A stretch of 51,410 nucleotides of DNA from Ferruginibacter sp. (GCA_025350645.1 JANXXM010000011.1:1-51410); one strand, 5' to 3'. Shown: positions 28,588 to 38,698, counted from the stretch's first letter. Notes: a model not told the origin generated them from the sequence alone. Numbers and translations: made by a program.

Positions 28588-30936
28588 TTATGATCCGCAG
28601 GCTTCACAGCCTTCCGGGTTACCCAGCGAGCAGGTTATTTGTGCTGCCTGTTCTTCTTTAGTTTTAGTAAGCACATCCACATCTACAGTAAATTTAATAG
28701 CATCTGCTGCAGCTTTTGTACGCAGGTAATACATACCGGTTTTCAATCCTTTTTTCCAGGTATAAAAATGCATGGAAGATAGTTTTGCAAAGTTCGGTTG
28801 CTCTACAAAAAGATTAAGGGATTGAGACTGGCAAATAAATGCGCCCCTGTCCGCAGCCATATCTATTACATTGCGTTGTTTAATTTCCCATACGGTTTTG
28901 TAAATTTCTTTGAGCTCTGGGCTTATCTCTTCTATGTTTTGTACAGATCCGTTTGCGGCAATAATGCGTTGCTTCATGTTATCATTCCATAAATTAAGCG
29001 ATACCAGATCTTTTAAAAGGTGTTTATTTACTACAGCAAACTCTCCGCTAAGCACCCTGCGGTTATAAATATTAGAGGTATAGGGTTCAAAGCATTCGTT
29101 GTTTCCTAATATTTGCGATGTAGATGCGGTGGGCATTGGCGCAAGCAATAAAGAATTTCTTACCCCATGTTCCATTACTTCTTTACGAAGGCTTTCCCAA
29201 TCGTGGCGGTCACTTGGTGCTACATTCCACAGATCAAACTGAAACAAGCCCTGGCTTAATGGCGACCCTTTAAATGTTTCATAAGCACCTTCTGCTTTTG
29301 CTATTTCGCAGGATGATGTCATGGCAGCAAAATAGATTGTTTCAAAAATATTTTTGTTCAGCAATTTTGCCATGTCACTTTCAAAAGGCAGGCCCAGCAT
29401 CATAAACACATCTGCTAATCCCTGCACGCCTATACCTACAGGACGGTGGCGCTCATTGCTTCTTTTTGTTTCTGGTATTGGATAATAGTTGCCATCTATT
29501 ACTTTGTTCAGGTTGCGGGTAACAATTTTTGTAACTTCTGCCAGTTTATCAAAATTAAACTTCTTTCCTTCTACAAATCTTGGCAGCGATAAAGAGGCCA
29601 GGTTGCAAACGGCTGTTTCGTTTTCATCGCTGTATTCAATAATTTCGGTGCACAGGTTACTGCAACGTATAGTACCTAAATTCTTTTGATTGCTTTTTTC
29701 ATTGGCAGCATCTTTGTATAAAATATATGGCGTACCTGTTTCTATCTGTGCTTCTAAAATGGCATTCCACAATTCTCTTGCAGGTATGGTTTTTTTTGCT
29801 TTACCTTCAGCTTCGTATTGCTCATACAATGTTTCAAAAGCCTTGCCATGGCAGGTGTGTAGGCCATGTGCTTCGTTAGGGCAAAATAAACTCCACTCCC
29901 CGTCTGCCTCTACTTTTTTCATAAAAAGATCTGGCACCCATAATGCCAGGAACAAATCTCTTGCACGCATTTCTTCTTTGCCATGATTTTTTCTCAGCTC
30001 CAAAAATTCAAATACATCTGCGTGCCATGGTTCCAGGTAAACAGAAAAAGCACCTTTGCGTTTGCCTCCGCCTTGGTCTACATAGCGGGCAGTATCATTA
30101 AACACACGCAGCATGGGTATAATACCATTTGACGTGCCATTGGTTCCTTTAATATAGCTGCCTGTACTGCGAATGTTATGTATGTTTAACCCTATACCAC
30201 CGGCAGATTGTGATATCATTGCACAGTCTTTTAAGGTATCATATATTCCGCTGATGCTGTCATCTTTCATGCTCAGCAAAAAACAACTGCTCATTTGTGG
30301 TTTGGGTGTACCGGCGTTAAACAAAGTAGGTGTAGCATGAATAAACCATTTTTCACTCATGAGGTTATAGGTTTCTATTGCTGCTTCAATATCATGCTTG
30401 TGAATACCCAATGCTACACGCATGTACAAATGCTGCGGGCGCTCGGTTATAACGCCGTGTACTTTTAGCAGGTACGATTTTTCCAGGGTTTTAAAACCAA
30501 AAAAATCAAAGTGGTAATCCCGCTCATAAATAATAGAAGCATCCAGCACATCCCTGTTTTCATTAATGATGGCGTACACATCATCAGCCAGCAGGGGCGC
30601 ATGTTCTCCTGTTTTGGCATCTATATAATGGTATAAAAGATCTGCTGTTTCAGAAAAAGATTTTTTTGTGTTTTTGTGCAGGTTGCTCACCGCTATTCGT
30701 GCAGCAAGCACCGCAAAGTCTGGATGCCTTGTGGTAAACGATGCAGATGTTTCTGCAGCAAGGTTATCCAGCTCCGTAGTAGTTACGTTATTGTAAATAC
30801 CGGCTACTACTTTTTTAGCTATCTCTATAATGTCATCACTTTTTAGCTGAAGACCATAGCTAAGCTTCATTACACGGCTGGTTATTTTGTCAAAATGTAC
30901 CGCTTCTTTTTTTCCGTTTCTTTTTATTACCTGCAT
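28588..30936 (-). CDS. nrdA: Ribonucleoside-diphosphate reductase alpha subunit, class I
   Basis: This 782-residue catalytic subunit reduces ribonucleotides to deoxyribonucleotides with the beta subunit encoded 500 bases upstream. An N-terminal ATP-cone allosteric domain ([20 protein letters not shown]) is present. Active-site regions include SSCFLLS, the NLCTEI and CNLASL blocks, and [19 protein letters not shown]. The C-terminal tail GCEACGS carries the Cys pair that is re-reduced by thioredoxin or glutaredoxin. The length is typical. It is oriented as in an nrdB-nrdA operon but is separated from nrdB by a broken four-helix-bundle gene. Confidence 0.97.
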   Translation of the reverse strand: MQVIKRNGKKEAVHFDKITSRVMKLSYGLQLKSDDIIEIAKKVVAGIYNNVTTTELDNLAAETSASFTTRHPDFAVLAARIAVSNLHKNTKKSFSETADLLYHYIDAKTGEHAPLLADDVYAIINENRDVLDASIIYERDYHFDFFGFKTLEKSYLLKVHGVITERPQHLYMRVALGIHKHDIEAAIETYNLMSEKWFIHATPTLFNAGTPKPQMSSCFLLSMKDDSISGIYDTLKDCAMISQSAGGIGLNIHNIRSTGSYIKGTNGTSNGIIPMLRVFNDTARYVDQGGGKRKGAFSVYLEPWHADVFEFLELRKNHGKEEMRARDLFLALWVPDLFMKKVEADGEWSLFCPNEAHGLHTCHGKAFETLYEQYEAEGKAKKTIPARELWNAILEAQIETGTPYILYKDAANEKSNQKNLGTIRCSNLCTEIIEYSDENETAVCNLASLSLPRFVEGKKFNFDKLAEVTKIVTRNLNKVIDGNYYPIPETKRSNERHRPVGIGVQGLADVFMMLGLPFESDMAKLLNKNIFETIYFAAMTSSCEIAKAEGAYETFKGSPLSQGLFQFDLWNVAPSDRHDWESLRKEVMEHGVRNSLLLAPMPTASTSQILGNNECFEPYTSNIYNRRVLSGEFAVVNKHLLKDLVSLNLWNDNMKQRIIAANGSVQNIEEISPELKEIYKTVWEIKQRNVIDMAADRGAFICQSQSLNLFVEQPNFAKLSSMHFYTWKKGLKTGMYYLRTKAAADAIKFTVDVDVLTKTKEEQAAQITCSLGNPEGCEACGS

Positions 30937-30957
30937 GTAGATAGATTTGAGATATGA

Positions 30958-30971
30958 GACACAAGTATCAA
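30958..30971. repeat. Left inverted repeat flanking the four-helix-bundle cassette
   Basis: GACACAAGTATCAA at this site is repeated in reverse complement at 31417-31444 as TTGATACTT...CTTGTGTC, with 11-14 extra bases between its two halves. The pair encloses the interrupted four-helix-bundle gene between nrdA and nrdB. Confidence 0.65.
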
Positions 30972-31012
30972 GATAACTAAAACCGAATCTTTACTCAATG
31001 TCAAATGTTATT

Positions 31013-31378
31013 TTATACTTTATTTTTTTCTTTTAATTTATTTGAAAAAGAGTAAACCATTTTTTGGATTTCTGTTACCTCAGTTTCTAATTTTTCAAAA
31101 TCCGACTTTTCTAAATATTCTAATTTTTGTGCAATTATCAACTTTGTTTCTATTTCAAAAGCAGAACCTTATGCAATTGATAAAAAATGAATAAACTCTT
31201 TATCTCCGTTTCTACTTGCCCCTTCGGCTATATTTGATGCTACAGAAACCGCAGCCCTTCTTAGCTGAGATGTTAACCCAAATTTTTCTTCGGGTGGAAA
31301 ACTCTTAGTTATATTATAAATATTAGTACAAAATTGAACTGCCTTTTGCCAAAATCTTAATTCTTTGAAATTATGCAT
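31013..31378 (-). pseudogene. Four-helix-bundle protein (23S rRNA IVP family), interrupted by an in-frame stop
   Basis: The open part from ATG 31378 encodes 69 residues: MHNFKELRFWQKAVQFCTNI, then LTSQLRRAAVSVASNIAEGASR and EFIHFLSIA. A TAA at 31169-31171 follows, but the same frame continues as GSAFEIETKLIIAQKLEYLE to a second stop at 31013, which gives the family's usual length of about 120 residues. The family block is normally SIALGSAxE, so TAA probably replaces a Leu codon such as TTA by one base change. Members occur as intervening-sequence proteins in 23S rRNA genes and as scattered cassettes; their role is unclear. It interrupts the nrdB-nrdA pair and is bounded by inverted repeats. 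Confidence 0.85.
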
Positions 31379-31416
31379 TTTACTTACTAAAAATTTGAAA
31401 TCTTGCCTCTCACATT

Positions 31417-31444
31417 TTGATACTTGCTACGCACATCTTGTGTC
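31417..31444. repeat. Right inverted repeat flanking the four-helix-bundle cassette
   Basis: TTGATACTT (31417-31425) and CTTGTGTC (31437-31444) are the reverse complements of the two halves of the left repeat at 30958-30971. The two halves are separated here by a short insert. The right copy lies just beyond the nrdB stop codon. Confidence 0.65.
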
Positions 31445-31449
31445 TATTC

Positions 31450-32418
31450 CTAAAAATCCTCATCCATACTAAATACCTTACTCGCATTTTCCTTTACGCC
31501 AGATTTTTGATATTCACCTACCCGCTTTTCAAAGAAATTCGTTTTGCCCAGCAGCGAAATCAATTCCATAAAATCGAATGGATTTACGTTGTTGTATATT
31601 TTGCTGCACCCCAATGCTACTAATAAACGGTCGGCTACAAACTCAATATAATCGCACATTAGTTTTGAGTTCATTCCTATAAGCCCAACGGGCAATGCAT
31701 CCGTCACAAATTCTTTTTCTATTTCTACAGCGTCTCTAATAATTTGTGTTACTGTTTCTTTTGGAAGCTGCTCTTGTAAATGTTGTGTGTACAACATGCA
31801 TGCAAAATCGCAATGCAATCCTTCATCTCTGCTGATAAGTTCGTTTGCAAATGCAAGGCCCGGCATCAGGCCTCTTTTCTTTAACCAGAATATAGAACAG
31901 AAGGAACCGGAGAAAAATATTCCTTCTACTGCTGCAAAGGCAATAAGTCTTTCTGCAAAACTTCCTTTGTCAATCCAGCGAAGCGCCCATTCTGCTTTTT
32001 TCTGCACACATTCAATGGTATCAATCGCTCTTAGTAACCTGTCTTTTTCTACCACATCTTTTATGTAAGTATCTATCAGCAATGAATACGCTTCGCTGTG
32101 TATATTTTCTATCATTACCTGAAAGCCATACATACAGCGGGCTTCGGGATATTGTACTTCTTTTAAAAAATTTACTGCAAGGTTTTCATTTACAATTCCA
32201 TCGCTTGCCGCAAAAAATGCCAGCACATGTTTTATAAAAAAGCGTTCATCTTCTGTGAGTTTATTTGCCCAATCCTGCACATCTGTGGTAAGGTCTAATT
32301 CTTCTGCAGTCCAAAAACTTGCTTCTGCCTGTTTGTACATTTGCCATATATCATTATGCTTTATAGGGAAAAGTACAAAGCGGTCTTTATTATCGGCTAA
32401 AAGAGGTTCCGTGTTCAT
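31450..32418 (-). CDS. nrdB: Ribonucleoside-diphosphate reductase beta subunit, class I
   Basis: This subunit of about 322 residues houses the dinuclear metal centre and radical that start catalysis in the alpha subunit. [13 protein letters not shown] aligns with the E. coli segment ETIHSRSY, so the metal-binding Glu and His and the radical Tyr are present. DLTTDVQDW and the DEGLHCDFA block with Glu and His are also present. The open frame extends 32 codons further upstream, but ATG 32418 ([19 protein letters not shown]) matches the usual family start. nrdA follows on the same strand after the interrupted cassette. Confidence 0.96.
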   Translation of the reverse strand: MNTEPLLADNKDRFVLFPIKHNDIWQMYKQAEASFWTAEELDLTTDVQDWANKLTEDERFFIKHVLAFFAASDGIVNENLAVNFLKEVQYPEARCMYGFQVMIENIHSEAYSLLIDTYIKDVVEKDRLLRAIDTIECVQKKAEWALRWIDKGSFAERLIAFAAVEGIFFSGSFCSIFWLKKRGLMPGLAFANELISRDEGLHCDFACMLYTQHLQEQLPKETVTQIIRDAVEIEKEFVTDALPVGLIGMNSKLMCDYIEFVADRLLVALGCSKIYNNVNPFDFMELISLLGKTNFFEKRVGEYQKSGVKENASKVFSMDEDF

Positions 32419-32734
32419 GTTAATAAAATTTAGAAATTTGTTGGTTGCAAAAAGTACTGATATGATTTGCCGGGGATAATCGTAGCTTATCTGTTTAGTA
32501 CTCTCTGAAAGCAATAATACTAACGAATAGATATAAATATTTAAAAATGTTTTTCACACCATGTTTACAAAATAGTGCGATGCAATGCGGACAAAGGATG
32601 CAGACAATTAAAGAAGTTTTCCACGGGGATAATGCACATAGTAGGGATAACTTTTCCGCAATTTTTAAAAAAAATAACGGTAAGATAATTGTTTGTATAT
32701 ATAGAGTTAATATTTTTTACTTAAAACCAATGTT
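32419..32734. other. Divergent intergenic region upstream of nrdB
   Basis: This 316-base gap lies between nrdB and the DUF4440-like gene and should hold both promoters. One TTTTTCACA at 32550-32558 fits the DnaA-box consensus, but it is a single copy in AT-rich DNA. No NrdR-box pair is seen. Confidence 0.5.
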
Positions 32735-33208
32735 ATGGCTTCTTTCAGGTTATTGATTATTTCTTCAGGCATATTTTTGCTTGTACTGTCCTGCACTGCA
32801 ACCCCGCAAAAAAACACTACAACACTGTTGCCGCAAATGAGTGTGGCAGAAGGTAAGGTTATTACTGCAAGGGAATTAAGCGTTTGGGAGTTTTCTAAAA
32901 CCAGGCAGTTTGATAAATTAAGAGAAATTATGGCTGATGATTATATTGGCTATTTTGCCACAGGTAAAATGCACCCGAGCGATGTAATAAACCTTTTAAA
33001 ATCTACCAGCTTTATTTCTTATCATTTATCCAATATACAGGTAAAACCTGTTACAGAAAATACGGCTATAATTTATTACGATGTGGTACAGGATGTAACA
33101 GGCGCAGATGGTATAAAATGGGTACCGCAGGTGCAGGCATCTTCTGTATACGTAAAAAGAAATGGCGTATGGTATACGGTATTTTATCAGGAAATGCCCG
33201 TTAATTAA
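32735..33208 (+). CDS. DUF4440/SnoaL-like lipoprotein
   Basis: This 157-residue protein has a lipoprotein signal (ISSGIFLLVLSC) and a mature NTF2-like domain of the DUF4440/SnoaL type: ARELSVWEFSKTRQFDKLREIMADDYIGY near the N-terminus, and ENTAIIYYDVVQDV and VYVKRNGVWYTVFYQEMP at the end. Such domains form a small cone-shaped barrel that may bind a ligand or catalyse an isomerisation. No substrate can be named. It is followed 142 bases later by another small exported protein and may form a unit with it. Confidence 0.8.
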   Translation: MASFRLLIISSGIFLLVLSCTATPQKNTTTLLPQMSVAEGKVITARELSVWEFSKTRQFDKLREIMADDYIGYFATGKMHPSDVINLLKSTSFISYHLSNIQVKPVTENTAIIYYDVVQDVTGADGIKWVPQVQASSVYVKRNGVWYTVFYQEMPVN

Positions 33209-33350
33209 TAAAGAAAATATCTATTAAAAACTTTACATGTTATTAAAGCCCGTTAAACGCTTTATTTTCATTTCATACAATAAAAGTTTTTTAAAGCTGT
33301 TATTTAACGTAGCAAAATGTTTTGTAAATTTATATTCTCAACTTACTACT

Positions 33351-33707
33351 ATGAAAAAACTTTTTACACTTATTATTTTCAGCTTTGCAGGTTACGCAGG
33401 CTTTGCACAGGTATCTCCGGATGATGCTGCCAAAAGGGTAGGAGACAGTATAACGGTATGTGGTAAAATATTTGGTGGCAGATATTTTGAAACCTCCAAT
33501 GGTTCGCCTACTTTGCTAAACATGGGCGCACCCTTCCCTGCAAGCCCACTTACGATAATGGTACCAGGAGAGGTAAGAAATAAAATGGGCTATGCTCCGG
33601 AAATACAATTGAAAGATAAAAATGTTTGTATAACCGGAAGAATACAATTATTTAAAGACAAGCCTGAAATAATTATTTATAATTCTTCGCAATTAAAACT
33701 TCAGTAA
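33351..33707 (+). CDS. Small exported protein with an OB-fold-like domain
   Basis: This 118-residue protein starts at ATG 33351 with a signal peptide MKKLFTLIIFSFAGYAGFAQ; the open frame runs further upstream but without a plausible leader. The mature part of about 98 residues reads DSITVCGKIFGGRYFETSNG, then LTIMVPGEVRNKMGY and NVCITGRIQLFKDKPEIII. This suggests an OB-fold nucleic-acid or ligand-binding barrel, as seen in small DNA-binding-like exported proteins of Bacteroidota. The function is unknown. A bidirectional terminator follows directly. Confidence 0.75.
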   Translation: MKKLFTLIIFSFAGYAGFAQVSPDDAAKRVGDSITVCGKIFGGRYFETSNGSPTLLNMGAPFPASPLTIMVPGEVRNKMGYAPEIQLKDKNVCITGRIQLFKDKPEIIIYNSSQLKLQ

Positions 33708-33740
33708 AAAAAGCGATCCCCTTTCGGATCGCTTTTTTTT
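33708..33740. terminator. Bidirectional terminator between the OB-fold gene and msrB
   Basis: AGCGATCC (33712-33719) pairs with GGATCGCT (33726-33733) around a 6-base loop. An A-run precedes the stem and a T8 run follows it, so it can end transcripts from both convergent genes. Confidence 0.92.
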
Positions 33741-33749
33741 GCAAAATTT

Positions 33750-34112
33750 TTACGGAGCCGGTATAAATTTCATTGATAAGGAATTTACACAATGCCGGGT
33801 ATTTTTGTTGGTGAACTGCTCTCCCGTAAATACGTGCCCAAGGTGTGCATCACAAGTATTGCACACAATTTCTACCCGCCTGCCATCTTCATCTGCAATG
33901 CGTTTTATTGCCCCTGGTATTTCATCATCAAAACTTGGCCAGCCACACCGGCTTTCAAATTTATCTTCAGATGTATAAAGAGGCGTATTGCAGCGCCTGC
34001 ATACATACGTTCCATTTTCTTTATTATCGTTGTACTCACCCGTAAAAGGGCGTTCTGTTCCTTTATGCACAATAACATATTCTTCTTCTTTCGTTAATTT
34101 ATTAAATTCCAT
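33750..34112 (-). CDS. msrB: Peptide-methionine (R)-S-oxide reductase
   Basis: This protein of about 120 residues reduces the R-epimer of methionine sulfoxide in damaged proteins. Zinc is bound by CRRC and CNTC, the core motif [12 protein letters not shown] is present, and the catalytic Cys is in [12 protein letters not shown] 34112 ([19 protein letters not shown]) is the likely start; the frame stays open 11 codons upstream. No signal peptide is present, so it is cytoplasmic. It is convergent with the OB-fold gene and lies downstream of rhlE on the same strand, with a terminator between. Confidence 0.95.
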   Translation of the reverse strand: MEFNKLTKEEEYVIVHKGTERPFTGEYNDNKENGTYVCRRCNTPLYTSEDKFESRCGWPSFDDEIPGAIKRIADEDGRRVEIVCNTCDAHLGHVFTGEQFTNKNTRHCVNSLSMKFIPAP

Positions 34113-34221
34113 TTTTTTATTTTTTAGGTTGAAGAGCATTTTCACAGTTACGTAAAATTAGTGCACAAGGTTGTTAAATACACCGTTGAATTTTTTACTT
34201 TTTTTACTTTTTTGCATTATA

Positions 34222-34250
34222 TAAAAAACCGCCATTTTAAAAATGGCGGC
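34222..34250 (-). terminator. Intrinsic terminator after rhlE
   Basis: CCGCCATTTT (34229-34238) pairs exactly with AAAATGGCGG (34240-34249) over one loop base. On the minus strand the stem runs into T6, ten bases past the rhlE stop codon. Confidence 0.9.
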
Positions 34251-34259
34251 TATATTATA

Positions 34260-35531
34260 TCATCTTCTTTCAAAACTTCTGTTACGGTCGTTGCCATAGT
34301 TACTCTGCTTTCTTGCAGCATTATTGCGGCCGCCCCCAAAGCTGCGTTGTGGCCGGCCACTTGGCGCAGGCCTTTTGGTGATACCTGTAAAAGTAGTGTG
34401 GTAAGGATGGTGCTCATTTACCGGAATATGCCTGCCCAGTAATTTATGAATATCCCTTAATGCTTCTGTTTCTTCTGCTTCGCAAAAAGAAAAAGATATA
34501 CCACTTGCACCAGCCCGGCCAGTACGGCCAATGCGGTGTACGTAAGTTTCCGGCACATCGGGCAGCTCATAATTTATTACATGAGTAAGGTCATCTACAT
34601 CTATGCCACGGGCAGCAATATCTGTAGCCACCAGTATTCTCGTTTCCCTGTTTTTAAAGTTGGATAATGCCCGCTGTCTTGCATTTTGCGATTTGTTGCC
34701 ATGTATGGCTTCTGCACTTATACCCATTTTTACAAGGTCTTTTACTACCTTATCTGCACCATGTTTTGTGCGGGTAAATACAAGGGCGGTTTCTATACCT
34801 TTATCTGCAAGTACATATTCCAGCAATGCTTTTTTATTTGCCTTTTCTACAAAATAAAGAGATTGAGTAATGGTTTCGGCAGTGGAAGATACAGGAGTAA
34901 CTTCTACCTTTTCGGGATTGTGCAAAATGCTATCGGCAAGGCTGGTAATTTCTTTAGGCATGGTAGCAGAAAAAAACAAGGTTTGCCTTTTTGCAGGCAG
35001 CTTGGTAATTACTCTTTTTACATCATGCACAAAACCCATATCCAGCATACGGTCTGCTTCGTCCAGTACAAATATTTCTACTTCTCTTAGGTTTATAAAA
35101 CCCTGGTTCATTAAATCCAAAAGGCGGCCGGGTGTAGCTACTAAAATATCAACACCTCTACGCAGCTCGTTTACCTGCGGCCCTTGGTTTACGCCGCCAA
35201 ATATTACCAGGTTACGCAAGCGTATATTTGCTCCATAAGCATTAAAGCTCTCCTGTATTTGTATAGCAAGCTCCCTGGTGGGGGTGAGTATGAGTGCCCG
35301 TATAGGCCGCTGGCCTGCACTCTGCATCGTTTTTGGTTTTGCCAGCAATTGCAGCATGGGTATGGCAAATGCTGCTGTTTTTCCTGTGCCTGTTTGGGCA
35401 CAGCCCAGCAAATCTTTACCTGCAAGTATATGCGGTATAGCTCCCTGTTGTATGGGTGTGGGCTGTGTATAGCCTTCGGTATTAAGCGCATCTAATATGG
35501 GCTTAATGAGGTTTAAGTCTGTAAATAACAA
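34260..35531 (-). CDS. rhlE: DEAD-box RNA helicase, RhlE-like
   Basis: This 423-residue ATP-dependent RNA helicase is likely used in ribosome assembly or RNA turnover. Motifs in order are the Q motif (GYTQPTPIQQ), AQTGTGKT, TPGR, DEAD, SAT, ARGIDVDDL and HRIGRTGRAG. The C-terminal tail is basic and Gly/Asn/Arg-rich, as usual for RhlE proteins. The start is a TTG codon: MLFTDLNLIKPILDAL matches the family N-terminus and no ATG lies in frame there. Confidence 0.93.
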   Translation of the reverse strand: MLFTDLNLIKPILDALNTEGYTQPTPIQQGAIPHILAGKDLLGCAQTGTGKTAAFAIPMLQLLAKPKTMQSAGQRPIRALILTPTRELAIQIQESFNAYGANIRLRNLVIFGGVNQGPQVNELRRGVDILVATPGRLLDLMNQGFINLREVEIFVLDEADRMLDMGFVHDVKRVITKLPAKRQTLFFSATMPKEITSLADSILHNPEKVEVTPVSSTAETITQSLYFVEKANKKALLEYVLADKGIETALVFTRTKHGADKVVKDLVKMGISAEAIHGNKSQNARQRALSNFKNRETRILVATDIAARGIDVDDLTHVINYELPDVPETYVHRIGRTGRAGASGISFSFCEAEETEALRDIHKLLGRHIPVNEHHPYHTTFTGITKRPAPSGRPQRSFGGGRNNAARKQSNYGNDRNRSFERR

Positions 35532-36108
35532 AATATGTTTTTTAAAAAATGAGTGCGGAAATGAAGGCTGTTTTGCCTCATCACTAAAAATGGAAATGCT
35601 GTTTTATAAAGAGCATCTTATTGGGGGATGGTTGAGATCTGCAATAATATCCTGGCTTTTAATGCCGCTAAATAAATGAACTAGCGTAAAAATAGGGTTT
35701 TTAATTGGTACTGTGGCTATTGATTTAAAGAGGCTGGTAGATTGTAGGAAGTGAAGTTGGACACTTTGCTATTATAAAATTAAGAGAAGTGCCAATTAAG
35801 AAGCTGTGAGAATTAATTTTAGCAGAATGCACTTTGATTAAAACTTCCTGCATTTTCATACAAATGATAGTTGGTAGCTTTGGGAAAATACATAAAAATA
35901 AACAACCCAAAATCCTTCTAAAAAGAAAAGCAATATCTACGTTTTAGAAATAGTATTCCCTTGCTTTTAAAAGCTATCGCAAAATACTATTAATAAAAAT
36001 TAACTGATATTTTATTGCCAATAAAGATTGTATTGTTGTAATACTATTATTCTTCATAAAACCTGCACCCTTTATTTTTTCGTATATCGCAGCATACCCT
36101 GGGTGTAC
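35532..36108. other. Intergenic region between rhlE and the VOC gene
   Basis: This 577-base AT-rich stretch has no coding region I can support. The 23 bases at 35796-35818 (starting TTAAGAAGCTGT) match 51133-51155, beside the IS630-type transposase, at 20 of 23 positions. It may therefore include an insertion-sequence remnant. Confidence 0.5.
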
Positions 36109-37161
36109 ATGAAAGAAGTTATAACCGGCATACAACAAGCGGGCATTGGTGTATATGATGCTACAGAAGCAAAACATTTTTATAAAGATTTGCTGGGCAT
36201 GAACGTACTCGTGTTTGAAGATAAAGCCAATGCAGTTTTAATGACGGCATATACGGGCAACGAAATACACAGCAGGCACGCTATACTAAGTCTTAATATG
36301 GGTGGAGGAGGCGGGCTGGAGCTATGGCAGTTTACCAGCCGCACCCCACAAAAACCAGCTACTATACCACAACCCGGAGACCTAGGTATTTTTGCTTTAA
36401 AAATTAAGTGTAAGGATGTGGATAAAGCATTTTTGCATTACAGGACTCTTAAAAATATTACTGTTTCTCCATTATACAAGGCTGCAGATAACTGTAAACA
36501 TTTTTGGCTAACAGACCAGTACGGAAATATTTTTAACATGGTAGCTGCGGATGAATTATTTAAAACCAATAGTATATGTGCAGGTGTAGCAGGTGCCATT
36601 ATTGGTGTGAGTAATATGGAGAAAGCAATACACTTTTACAGCACTGTACTAGGCATAAAAAATGTGGTATATGATGTTACCGGTACCATGCAGGATGGTG
36701 CTTTTAGTGTAAATACAAATAATATTTACCGCCGGGTATTGTTGAAAAAACCAGCAGCCGGCAATGGTGCTTTTTGTAAATTACTGGGCGGCGTGCATAT
36801 AGAACTGGTTCAAATAAAAAATGAAACGCCGCAAAAAATATTTACGAACAGGTACTGGGGCGATAACGGCTTTATTCACCTGTGCTTTGATGTAACCGAT
36901 ATGGATGCATTGAAGCTGCATGCAGCCAGGGAAAACTATACTTTTACAGTAGATAGTGCAAGTTCTTTTGCCATGGGTAAAAGTGCCGGCAGGTTTTGCT
37001 ATTTAGAAGACCCCGATGGAACACTCATAGAACTAGTAGAAACCCACAAAGTGCCTGTAGTAAAAAAACTCGGTCTTTACCTTAATTTAAAAAAACGAGT
37101 AGCCGGAAACCCATTACCAGATGCTGTTGTAGCACTACTGGGACTTAATAAAATAAAGTAA
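36109..37161 (+). CDS. VOC-family protein with two glyoxalase-like domains
   Basis: This cytoplasmic protein of about 350 residues has two tandem vicinal-oxygen-chelate modules. Start ATG 36109 (MKEVITGIQQAGIGVYDATE) is chosen because the first VOC strand begins there. Each half shows a paired module: AKHFYKDLLGMNVLVFE and GNIFNMV in the first, and AIHFYSTVLGIKNVVYD and LEDPDGTLIELVETHKVP in the second. Possible metal ligands include the His in HIELV and the Glu in LIELVE. Family members include glyoxalases, ring-cleavage dioxygenases and resistance proteins; the reaction here cannot be deduced. It has no obvious operon partner. Confidence 0.85.
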   Translation: MKEVITGIQQAGIGVYDATEAKHFYKDLLGMNVLVFEDKANAVLMTAYTGNEIHSRHAILSLNMGGGGGLELWQFTSRTPQKPATIPQPGDLGIFALKIKCKDVDKAFLHYRTLKNITVSPLYKAADNCKHFWLTDQYGNIFNMVAADELFKTNSICAGVAGAIIGVSNMEKAIHFYSTVLGIKNVVYDVTGTMQDGAFSVNTNNIYRRVLLKKPAAGNGAFCKLLGGVHIELVQIKNETPQKIFTNRYWGDNGFIHLCFDVTDMDALKLHAARENYTFTVDSASSFAMGKSAGRFCYLEDPDGTLIELVETHKVPVVKKLGLYLNLKKRVAGNPLPDAVVALLGLNKIK

Positions 37162-37409
37162 GGTGCTTTTTTTATTTACTACGAAGCCGCAATACTTTTC
37201 TCTTTATCAGAAATACTTACAACCTTTTACTGAAACGAGCTGCTAGGCTTTTATATTTTATTCCTAAAATATTATAATACCAAAAGGGATGATATTTTTC
37301 ATTCACCTGCGAAATCCTTTCACTTACCGACTATTAGCTCTTAATAACCTAATGCCTATTGTGAAAATTTATAGGGCATCATAAGTTTGCTGTATAAATA
37401 AAACATATT

Positions 37410-38183
37410 ATGGAAGAGCAAAAAAAAATTAACAACAAAGAAGGCGGCAGAATTATAGGCGGGCTTATTCTTGTAACAGTGGGCATAGGTTTATTACTGC
37501 GTAACCTGGGATATATTTTTCCAGAATGGCTTTTTTCATGGCCCATGATTTTGATACTCGTGGGTATTTACAGCGGTGTAAAACATAAATTTCGCAATGG
37601 CACCTGGGCAATATTAATGGGTATTGGTGGTTTATTTCTGGCAGATATTATTTCTCCCAGCTTAAGGTTACAACCTGCATTTTGGCCCATCATTATTATT
37701 GGGTTGGGGGTAATATTTATTTTTAGTCCAAAGGGTAAGGGCAATTGTAATAAAAGACAGTATAGAAACCGAGATAGATGGAAAAATTCTACATTGCCAG
37801 AAACGGATATTTTAACCACTGCCGATGACATGCCAAAAGACAACAGTGATTTTCTAAGAATAGATTCTGTTTTTAGTGGCGTAAACAGGCGCATTCTTTC
37901 CAAAAATTTTAAAGGGGGGAAAATAACCTGTGTATTTGGAGGCGCAGAAGTAGATTTTATGCAGGCAGATATTAATGGTGAAGCAGTTTTAAAGATGGAA
38001 ATGGTTTTTGGCGGAGCTAAAATAATTGTACCCCAAAACTGGACCGTAGTAAATGAAATAGGTGGTGTTTTTCATGGCGTGGATGATAAACGGAGAAATA
38101 ATACAGTGCCATCAGACCCCGCTAAAATACTCACATTAAGGGGTTCTGCCGTTTTTGGCGGGGTAGAAATAAGGAGCTATTAA
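37410..38183 (+). CDS. LiaF-like membrane protein (DUF5668 plus C-terminal beta domain)
   Basis: This 257-residue protein has four N-terminal hydrophobic segments (IIGGLILVTVGIGLLL; WPMILILVGIY; ILMGIGGLFLADII; FWPIIIIGLGVIFIF), a basic linker, and a C-terminal beta domain. The latter has repeated phrases VFSGVNRRI, CVFGGAEVDF and VFGGAKIIVPQNW, as in LiaF/cell-wall-active antibiotic response proteins. In Firmicutes LiaF tunes the LiaSR two-component system. Here a LytS/LytTR pair lies 0.5 kb downstream in the same orientation, so a similar sensing link is plausible. Confidence 0.85.
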   Translation: MEEQKKINNKEGGRIIGGLILVTVGIGLLLRNLGYIFPEWLFSWPMILILVGIYSGVKHKFRNGTWAILMGIGGLFLADIISPSLRLQPAFWPIIIIGLGVIFIFSPKGKGNCNKRQYRNRDRWKNSTLPETDILTTADDMPKDNSDFLRIDSVFSGVNRRILSKNFKGGKITCVFGGAEVDFMQADINGEAVLKMEMVFGGAKIIVPQNWTVVNEIGGVFHGVDDKRRNNTVPSDPAKILTLRGSAVFGGVEIRSY

Positions 38184-38335
38184 AATTTATAAGAAAGAAA
38201 TGTAAAAGAGCAGGGGCAAGTATTGAAGAAAAAAAGTTTACCTGGTAGAAGTAAGTATTATAAAGGTCTTTTTATTATTCATAAACATTCAACCTTTGTT
38301 ATTTCTTAAGGGGCAAAGGCTAAAACCTAACTAAC

Positions 38336-38686
38336 ATGAAATGGTATCTAGCAAAACTGGTATTTCATATTATTTGTGGCGATGGAAATCACCGGCCACA
38401 ATTTGATGAACAGCTTCGTTTAATTTTTGCCGAAGATGGTCTGCATGCTTTTCATAAAGCCAGAAAAATTGGCGAGAAAGAAAATGCGGATGAAATTATA
38501 ACGCCAGTAAAATGGAAATTTATTGATGTGAGTGAATTACATTTATTAGATGAACTTACAGATGGGGTGGAAATTTACTCCAGAATAAATGAGGAAGATT
38601 GTGCTGCCGAATACATAACTAACACTAAGAAAAAAGCAAACGGATTATTGCAATACAGCCTGCAGCGTTTTGCAGAACTAAATTAA
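38336..38686 (+). CDS. DUF4288-domain protein
   Basis: This 116-residue soluble protein opens with MKWYLAKLVFHIICGDGNH and contains FDEQLRLIFAEDGLHAFHKARKIGEKE and VKWKFIDVSELHLLDELTDGVEIYS, the pattern of DUF4288. The function of the family is unknown. It sits between the LiaF-like gene and the sensor kinase gene, 12 bases upstream of the latter, and is probably co-transcribed with the kinase pair. Confidence 0.75.
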   Translation: MKWYLAKLVFHIICGDGNHRPQFDEQLRLIFAEDGLHAFHKARKIGEKENADEIITPVKWKFIDVSELHLLDELTDGVEIYSRINEEDCAAEYITNTKKKANGLLQYSLQRFAELN

Positions 38687-38698
38687 ATAAAGCAATCA

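Noticed and set aside
32550..32558. DnaA-box-like TTTTTCACA upstream of nrdB
   Set aside because: A single consensus match in AT-rich DNA is expected by chance; no cluster of boxes is seen.
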